In this document: piece after piece, positions 6,379 through 10,897 of the stretch
How the letters are laid out: each line of letters begins with the position of its first letter
Numbering within the stretch: position 1 is the first letter of the stretch
Source: PGZG01 sp040235405
GTDB lineage: Bacteria; Pseudomonadota; Gammaproteobacteria; Pseudomonadales; Alcanivoracaceae
Direction: 5' to 3'
Assembly: GCA_040235405.1 (NCBI GenBank)
Contig: JBECKT010000007.1
Coordinates: 1 to 10,897, forward strand
DNA: 10,897 bases
Made by a program: the position numbers and the translations under genes
Notes under the pieces: model-generated
Databases searched by the model: none
Seen by the model: the letters and a program-made list of their open reading frames with translations, nothing else
What the model was told of the DNA's origin: nothing

Positions 6379-7380
6379 TTAACGCCAGGCCTTGACCGAT
6401 TCGGCAATCAGGCCCGGCCCGCGATATATCAGACCACTGTAGATCTGCACCAGACTGGCGCCGAGGCGCTGTTTGTCTGCGACATCCGCGCCGCTGAGAA
6501 TTCCGCCCACTCCGATAACCGGCAGCTTGCCATCCAGCGCCCGGACCATGGCATCCAGTGCCTGATCGGCCAGCGGCTTGAGCGGCGCGCCACTCAGGCC
6601 GCCGGCCTGGTTGCCATGGCGCAGCCCTTCCACGCCAACGCGCGACAAGGTGGTATTGCCGGCAATCACCCCATCCATCTCATGCCGGAGAAAGGCCTGC
6701 GCCATCGCATTCATGGCTTCAGCGTCATTATCCGGGGCAATCTTGATCAGCAGCGGCACCCGGCGACCACTTTGCTGATCAAGGCGGGTCTGCGCCTCGC
6801 GCAGTGTAGATAAGAGAGTTTCCAACGCGTCACCATGCTGCAAGGTGCGCAGGCCGGGCGTGTTCGGTGAGGAAATATTGACGACGACATACGTCGCCGC
6901 CTGGTGCACTCGCTGCAGACACAGCAGGTAATCATCAACCGCACGCTCGACAGGAGTATCGAAGTTCTTGCCGATGTTAATGCCGAGCACACCGTCATAA
7001 CTGCTCTGCTCAACTGATCGCATCAGGTAATCCAGGCCCTGATTATTGAATCCCATACGGTTGATCAGCGCCCGCGCCGGCGGCAACCGGAACAACCGGG
7101 GTTTCGGATTACCCGGTTGCGGGCGTGGTGTTACGGTGCCGATTTCCAGAAAGCCGAAACCGAGCGCAGCCAAGCCGCGGATGCAATCGCCATTCTTGTC
7201 CAGTCCGGCAGCAAGCCCGACCGGATTGGGGAAATCGATCCCCATGACCCTGACCGGCCGGGCTGGCACACAACCGGGCCACAGATGCCCGGCACCGCGC
7301 CGCAGCATGGCCAGTGTCAGATCGTGGGATTGCTCCCCGGAAAGGGCAAACAGAAATGGACGGGCTACTTCATAGAGCAT
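6379..7380 (-). CDS. pyrD: dihydroorotate dehydrogenase (quinone), class 2
   Basis: A 333-residue flavoprotein that oxidises dihydroorotate to orotate in pyrimidine synthesis, passing electrons to membrane quinone. The N-terminal helical extension (MLYEVARPFLFALSGEQSHDL) is the membrane-associating part typical of class 2 enzymes. The barrel follows, with FPNPVGLAAGLDKNG at 50-64, GTVTPRPQPGNPKPRLFR at 81-98, NRMGFNN at 107-113 and the active-site NISSPNTPGLR at 168-178, where Ser171 matches the catalytic base Ser of E. coli PyrD. FMN-binding GVGGI and YSGLIYRGPGL lie near the C-terminus. GAGGTG at 7386-7391 precedes the ATG. It is in the same direction as the MMPL gene upstream, but a 171-nt gap with a REP pair and its own -10 suggests separate transcription. 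It converges on rmf. Confidence 0.97.
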   Translation of the reverse strand: MLYEVARPFLFALSGEQSHDLTLAMLRRGAGHLWPGCVPARPVRVMGIDFPNPVGLAAGLDKNGDCIRGLAALGFGFLEIGTVTPRPQPGNPKPRLFRLPPARALINRMGFNNQGLDYLMRSVEQSSYDGVLGINIGKNFDTPVERAVDDYLLCLQRVHQAATYVVVNISSPNTPGLRTLQHGDALETLLSTLREAQTRLDQQSGRRVPLLIKIAPDNDAEAMNAMAQAFLRHEMDGVIAGNTTLSRVGVEGLRHGNQAGGLSGAPLKPLADQALDAMVRALDGKLPVIGVGGILSGADVADKQRLGASLVQIYSGLIYRGPGLIAESVKAWR

Positions 7381-7405
7381 GGCGGCACCTCATCAGGTGG
7401 CGCGC

Positions 7406-7411
7406 ATTATA
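7406..7411 (-). promoter_or_regulatory. candidate -10 box of pyrD
   Basis: On the minus strand this is a perfect TATAAT, 26 nt ahead of the pyrD ATG, giving a leader of roughly 20 nt. No convincing -35 is visible at 16-18 bp, and there is no TGn extension. Confidence 0.5.
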
Positions 7412-7458
7412 GGGACAGGAGGGGGCGCACTGCACGTCCGCATTAACCCGCAAAGCTT

Positions 7459-7518
7459 CGCCGTCGGTCGACGGCTCCTACGGCACACCGCTTCCGCAGG
7501 AGCGGCCGACCGGCCGCG
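7459..7518. repeat. REP pair 3 between the MMPL gene and pyrD
   Basis: GCCGTCG-GT-CGACGGC (7460-7475) followed by TCCTAC, then GCAGGAGCGGCCG-AC-CGGCCGC (stem 7502-7517) followed by GA. Here the GTAGGAGC/GCAGGAGC heads face each other, the opposite arrangement to pairs 1 and 2. The first unit is almost identical to the left unit of pair 2. Confidence 0.8.
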
Positions 7519-7520
7519 AT

Positions 7521-7543
7521 GCCGGCCCCCCGACGGGGCCGGC
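7521..7543 (-). terminator. strong GC hairpin downstream of the MMPL gene (possible terminator)
   Basis: GCCGGCCCC (7521-7529) pairs perfectly with GGGGCCGGC (7535-7543), a 9-bp stem with a 5-base loop, starting nine bases past the MMPL stop codon. No T-tract follows on the minus strand and only a poor one (AACTTTC) on the plus strand, so it may be a 3'-end stabiliser rather than a true intrinsic terminator. Confidence 0.45.
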
Positions 7544-7551
7544 AACTTTCA

Positions 7552-9951
7552 TCAGGCCTTGCCCGCCTTGGCACGTGCGCGGGCACGGGCTTCATCCGGC
7601 TTGAGCAGGAACCGGGCCAGTGCCGGCAACAACCAGAGCGCACCAATCATGTTCCAGAGGAACATGAAGGTCAGCAGGATGCCCATATCCGCCTGGAACT
7701 TGATCGACGAGAAGATCCAGAAAATCACGCCCAGCGCCAGAGTGATACCGGTAAAGGCTACCGCTTTACCGGTGGTTTTCAGCGTTTCACGGTAGGCCGT
7801 TTCCAGATCCATGCCGTCTTTCAGGTAATCCGCCAACTTGCTGTAGATATAGATACCGTAATCGACACCAATACCGACACCGAGCGCAATCACCGGCAGC
7901 GTTGCCACCTTCACACCAATGCCCATATAGGTCATCAACGCCTGACACAGCACCGACGTCAGACCAAGCGGAATGATGATACAGAGCACACCCCGGATCG
8001 AACGGAACGCCAGCAGACACAGCACGATCACGACGCCGTAGACCAGCGCCAGCATCGGGTACTGGCTGGCCTCGATGGTCTGGTTGGTGGCTGCTTCAAC
8101 ACCGGCATTACCGGACGCCAGTTTGAACTCGATAATATCTGTATCGTTGTTCTTGTCGATGTACTTCTCGACCATGCCGGTGACCCGGTCCAGCGTCTCC
8201 GCCTTGTGATCATCAAGGAACACATAAATCGGCGTCAGGCTGCAGTCCAGATTGAACATCGATGACGGCATGAACCGCATGGCGTTGTTCAACGCAAACT
8301 GGTCACGCGACAGCGCCGCCCACTTCAGGCTGCCCTCGTTCATGTTGGCATTGATCTGCTTGGCGACCGAGGCGATCGACACCACTTCCTGAACGCCTCT
8401 GGTGTTACGCAGCTGCCAGGACAGGTCATCCACTTTTATCATGGCATCGTAGCTGTTGCAGGCTTCCGGAGGCGTTACCCCCATGACCACCAGCACGTCA
8501 GCGCTGACACTGTAATTGGAAACCAGCACATTGGTATCGTGGTTATAGCGGTAGCGATCTTTCGGCTTGTAGCCGCGCTCACACTCTTTCTCGACACAGG
8601 GGTCCGGCCAGAGCTCGGGAGCGCCAACATCCAGATCACCGATTTTCAGATCCTTGCTATACCAGATCCCGGCGCCATAGCCGATCACTGCGACCACGAT
8701 AGAGATACCTGCCAGGCCCGGCCGGGTGAAACGGACAAAAATCTTTGCCAGCGGCCCATCCGTCCCGGCGTGACTGACAACCTTGTTAACCGCCTTCTGC
8801 CCGGAGCCGATGTAGGAAAGCACCATCGGCACAATCACCAGATTGGTGAAAATTACTACCGCCACCCCGACACTGGCGGAAAGCGCCAATTCGCGAATCA
8901 CGCCAACATCGATCATATAGAGCGTCAGGAAGCCGATCGCGTCGCTGACCAGCGCGACACTGCCCGGCACCACCAGTGCCGTCAGCGTTGCCAATGCTGC
9001 CTCACGCGGGCCAAGGTTGCCGGCCAGATTATTCAGGAAGCCGTTGACGATCTGCACACCATGGCTGACCGCAATGGCAAACACCAGGAATGGCACCAGC
9101 ATTGAGTAAGGATCAATAGTGAAGCCGAGCATGGTCACGATACCGAGCTGCCATATGACCGCGACAAACGAACACAGCACCACCGCAAAAGAGCTGCGCA
9201 GTGAACGGGTATCGATCAGCAGTAGCACCGCTGTCAGGGCGAGAATGACGAAGAAAAATGTCGCCACTTCCTGAGCCGCCGCCATCACATCGCCGACTTT
9301 CTTGGCGATGCCGACGATATGAATGCGAATAAACGGATACTCGCTTTCGTAGCGACTACGAATTTCCTCCAGCGAGGCTGCCAGTGTCGGGATATCGACT
9401 TCCGCGCTATCCGACAGCACATCCAGAAGATTGGCGTGAACGATACTGGAACGGAAGTCATCCGCCACTAACCGACCGACCTGACCGGAGCGCAACACAT
9501 TGGTACGCAGCAACTCCAGCGACACCTGACCACCGTCATAATCGTCAGGAATCACCTCTCCACCCTGGAACCCTTCCTCAGTCACCTCGTTCCAGCGAAC
9601 ATCGGGGGTCCACAGAGAGCTGATCCGCGACGGATCGACACCGGGAAGCGAGAACACATCATCAGTAATCAGCTTCAATGCCTGCAGGTACTCATCATTG
9701 AAGATGTCGTCATGGCGGGTATCGGAAACAATGATGCGAACATCATTGCCCAGATCAATGTCGTTCTGGTGCTCAAGGAAATTCTGGATGTACGGATGTT
9801 GCAGCGGCACCATCTTGCGCACATCGGTGTTGACCGATATCTCGCTGGCCTGATAGGCCAGAAATACGGTCGCTACCGCGAACAGCAACAGAATGACCGG
9901 CCGAACTGAAAACAGCGCCCGGGAAACAGCTCTGGAAAATGCATTACCCAT
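7552..9951 (-). CDS. MMPL/RND-superfamily inner-membrane transporter
   Basis: A 799-residue membrane protein with the RND layout of two repeats: TM1 (about 17-34), a large periplasmic domain (35-228), five TMs (about 229-381), TM7 (about 414-431), a second periplasmic domain (about 432-638), and five more TMs to about 788, ending in a basic tail (ARARARAKAGKA). This fits the MMPL branch, whose members typically move lipids or other hydrophobic compounds using proton force. TM10 holds the Asp-Tyr pair (GVGIGVDYGIYIY, Asp697-Tyr698) used for proton relay in MmpL proteins, but TM4 has AVSHGVQ (Ser296-His297) instead. The second periplasmic domain has several Cys, including DPCVEKEC (452, 457), possibly disulfide-bonded. 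The start at 9951 is 10 nt after the stop of the upstream propeller gene, whose TGAGGA end doubles as ribosome binding site. Substrate unknown. Confidence 0.9.
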   Translation of the reverse strand: MGNAFSRAVSRALFSVRPVILLLFAVATVFLAYQASEISVNTDVRKMVPLQHPYIQNFLEHQNDIDLGNDVRIIVSDTRHDDIFNDEYLQALKLITDDVFSLPGVDPSRISSLWTPDVRWNEVTEEGFQGGEVIPDDYDGGQVSLELLRTNVLRSGQVGRLVADDFRSSIVHANLLDVLSDSAEVDIPTLAASLEEIRSRYESEYPFIRIHIVGIAKKVGDVMAAAQEVATFFFVILALTAVLLLIDTRSLRSSFAVVLCSFVAVIWQLGIVTMLGFTIDPYSMLVPFLVFAIAVSHGVQIVNGFLNNLAGNLGPREAALATLTALVVPGSVALVSDAIGFLTLYMIDVGVIRELALSASVGVAVVIFTNLVIVPMVLSYIGSGQKAVNKVVSHAGTDGPLAKIFVRFTRPGLAGISIVVAVIGYGAGIWYSKDLKIGDLDVGAPELWPDPCVEKECERGYKPKDRYRYNHDTNVLVSNYSVSADVLVVMGVTPPEACNSYDAMIKVDDLSWQLRNTRGVQEVVSIASVAKQINANMNEGSLKWAALSRDQFALNNAMRFMPSSMFNLDCSLTPIYVFLDDHKAETLDRVTGMVEKYIDKNNDTDIIEFKLASGNAGVEAATNQTIEASQYPMLALVYGVVIVLCLLAFRSIRGVLCIIIPLGLTSVLCQALMTYMGIGVKVATLPVIALGVGIGVDYGIYIYSKLADYLKDGMDLETAYRETLKTTGKAVAFTGITLALGVIFWIFSSIKFQADMGILLTFMFLWNMIGALWLLPALARFLLKPDEARARARAKAGKA

Positions 9952-9961
9952 TGGAGTGTCC

Positions 9962-10897
9962 TCAGCGAATATCGTTTTTCACACGGATGCCGGCATCGCC
10001 GACCATGACCAGCTCACCACCTGTCAGCGGCAAAACTGCGGAGACCGATTCACGGTCAGGCAGATACTGCAGGGCAACACTGTTACCGCCATCACGGCTG
10101 ACCAGTACCACACCCGCGCCGCCTACCAACACAAGCGTGCCGTCCTCCATCTGCGCAGCATCGTTAATGCCGCGGGTTACACCGGTCTGAACCTGACGCC
10201 AGCTGTCACCCTGATCCCGGCTAAGCCACAGGTTTCCCTGCAGGCCATAGGCAACCACACTGCCATCCTTCATCGCCGTGACGCCAAAAAAAGAACCGTC
10301 ATAGGGACTCTTCAGGGCCTTCCATGACAAACCATTGTCGCGGGAGCGGAACAGCAAACCCTTTTCACCGGCAGCGATCAGGACATTACTACCCGGCACA
10401 TGGGCAATAGCGTTGAGATGCCAGCCATTTTGGTTATCCATCCGGTCAATAACTTTCACCCAGCTGTCACCAGCATTGGTGGTTTCCAGCAGATAGCCGT
10501 AACCCCCCACGGCCACGGCACGGTCCTTACTGATACAGGCAATATCCAGCAGCGGTGCACCGCTGGTATCCGCCGCCAGTTCCTCTTCACCGAAGTCATC
10601 GTAGTCTTCGTCGTAGTAATCATCGCTGTACTCTTCGTCAGAGAAATCTTCCGCCGCCGCCAAAGTGTCGTCGCTTTCATCGGTAGCGCCGAGAACATCC
10701 GAGTACTGGACCTGCCAGGTAGAGCCACCATCACGGGTTCCCACCACCACGGCATCATGACCCACTGCCCAGCCGTTGCGGGAATCGGAAAAGCACAGCG
10801 CCGTCAGCAACACGCCGGTCGGGCTTTGCGCCTTTTGCCAATGGGCACCTTCATCATCGGTGTAAAGGATTGAACCGCGGTCGCCCACCGCCACCAC
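9962..10897 (-). CDS. BNR/YCF48-like beta-propeller protein (5' end outside window)
   Basis: The frame is open to the right edge; the last 311 residues are visible and the GTG at 10897 is not a real start. The visible part is a run of about seven BNR/YCF48-type blades, each with a Gly-rich turn and an Asp-box-like S/T-x-D-x-G-x-x-W: TDDEGAHW, TRDGGSTW, TNAGDSW, SRDNGLSW, SRDQGDSW, then the degenerate SRDGGNSV and a final GDAGIRV. Between blades 2 and 3 (residues 73-110) lies an acidic insertion, 20 of 38 residues Asp or Glu with four Tyr and no Lys or Arg. It resembles the photosystem II assembly factor YCF48 family; many bacteria have such exported proteins beside MMPL transporters. With 10 nt to the transporter gene, it is probably a periplasmic or outer-leaflet partner. 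A signal peptide would lie beyond the edge. Confidence 0.85.
   Translation of the reverse strand: MVAVGDRGSILYTDDEGAHWQKAQSPTGVLLTALCFSDSRNGWAVGHDAVVVGTRDGGSTWQVQYSDVLGATDESDDTLAAAEDFSDEEYSDDYYDEDYDDFGEEELAADTSGAPLLDIACISKDRAVAVGGYGYLLETTNAGDSWVKVIDRMDNQNGWHLNAIAHVPGSNVLIAAGEKGLLFRSRDNGLSWKALKSPYDGSFFGVTAMKDGSVVAYGLQGNLWLSRDQGDSWRQVQTGVTRGINDAAQMEDGTLVLVGGAGVVLVSRDGGNSVALQYLPDRESVSAVLPLTGGELVMVGDAGIRVKNDIR

Noticed and set aside
7519..8265. 248-codon open frame on the plus strand
   Set aside because: Antisense to the MMPL gene; rich in Gln, His, Arg and Asp as expected from reversed membrane-protein codons; no recognisable domain.
1..10897. CRISPR array, tRNA or rRNA gene, prophage attachment site
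   Set aside because: No regularly spaced repeats, no cloverleaf or rRNA-like stretch and no direct-repeat-flanked insertion could be seen.

Overview
The window looks like a chromosomal segment of a GC-rich gammaproteobacterium. RMF, the fused RlmKL methyltransferase, class 2 PyrD, TatD and a LexA with an Ala-Gly cleavage site all resemble gammaproteobacterial proteins. The RMF reads closer to the Pseudomonas form than to the E. coli form. The paired GTAGGAGC-headed palindromes fit the REP elements seen in Pseudomonas-like and oil-degrading marine lineages. A Pseudomonadales/Oceanospirillales member is my best guess; genus is not resolvable by eye.

Left part (1-3611). The window opens inside the 3' end of an Rpn-family (YhgA-like) nuclease gene, followed by a REP pair. 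A minus-strand gene for a protein with a cyclic-nucleotide-binding fold (608-1267) diverges from lexA (1466-2074). The plus strand then carries lexA, a DUF1499 exported-protein gene and tatD with gaps of 19 and 29 nt, so they are probably one transcript. tatD converges on, and overlaps by 14 bp, a small glutaredoxin-like gene on the minus strand.

Middle part (3384-7380). The glutaredoxin-like gene follows rlmL (rlmKL) with a TGATG stop/start overlap. rlmL diverges from rmf across 295 nt that hold candidate promoters for both, a pair of 9-bp direct repeats spaced 20 bp, and a leader hairpin just ahead of the rmf ribosome binding site. rmf ends in a clear intrinsic terminator and converges on pyrD. 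REP pairs sit on both sides of pyrD.

Right part (7552-10897). A two-gene minus-strand operon encodes a BNR/YCF48-like beta-propeller protein (5' end outside the window) and an 799-residue MMPL/RND-type inner-membrane transporter. They are separated by 10 nt and presumably work together at the cell envelope.

Most of the window is ordinary housekeeping: the SOS repressor, rRNA methylation, ribosome hibernation and pyrimidine synthesis. I do not see a clear new defence or mobile system. The points most worth a second look are the propeller-transporter pair with its acidic insertion and asymmetric proton-relay motif, the nucleotide-binding domain lacking its key Glu, the REP pairs, and the 15-bp tandem repeat inside a signal peptide.
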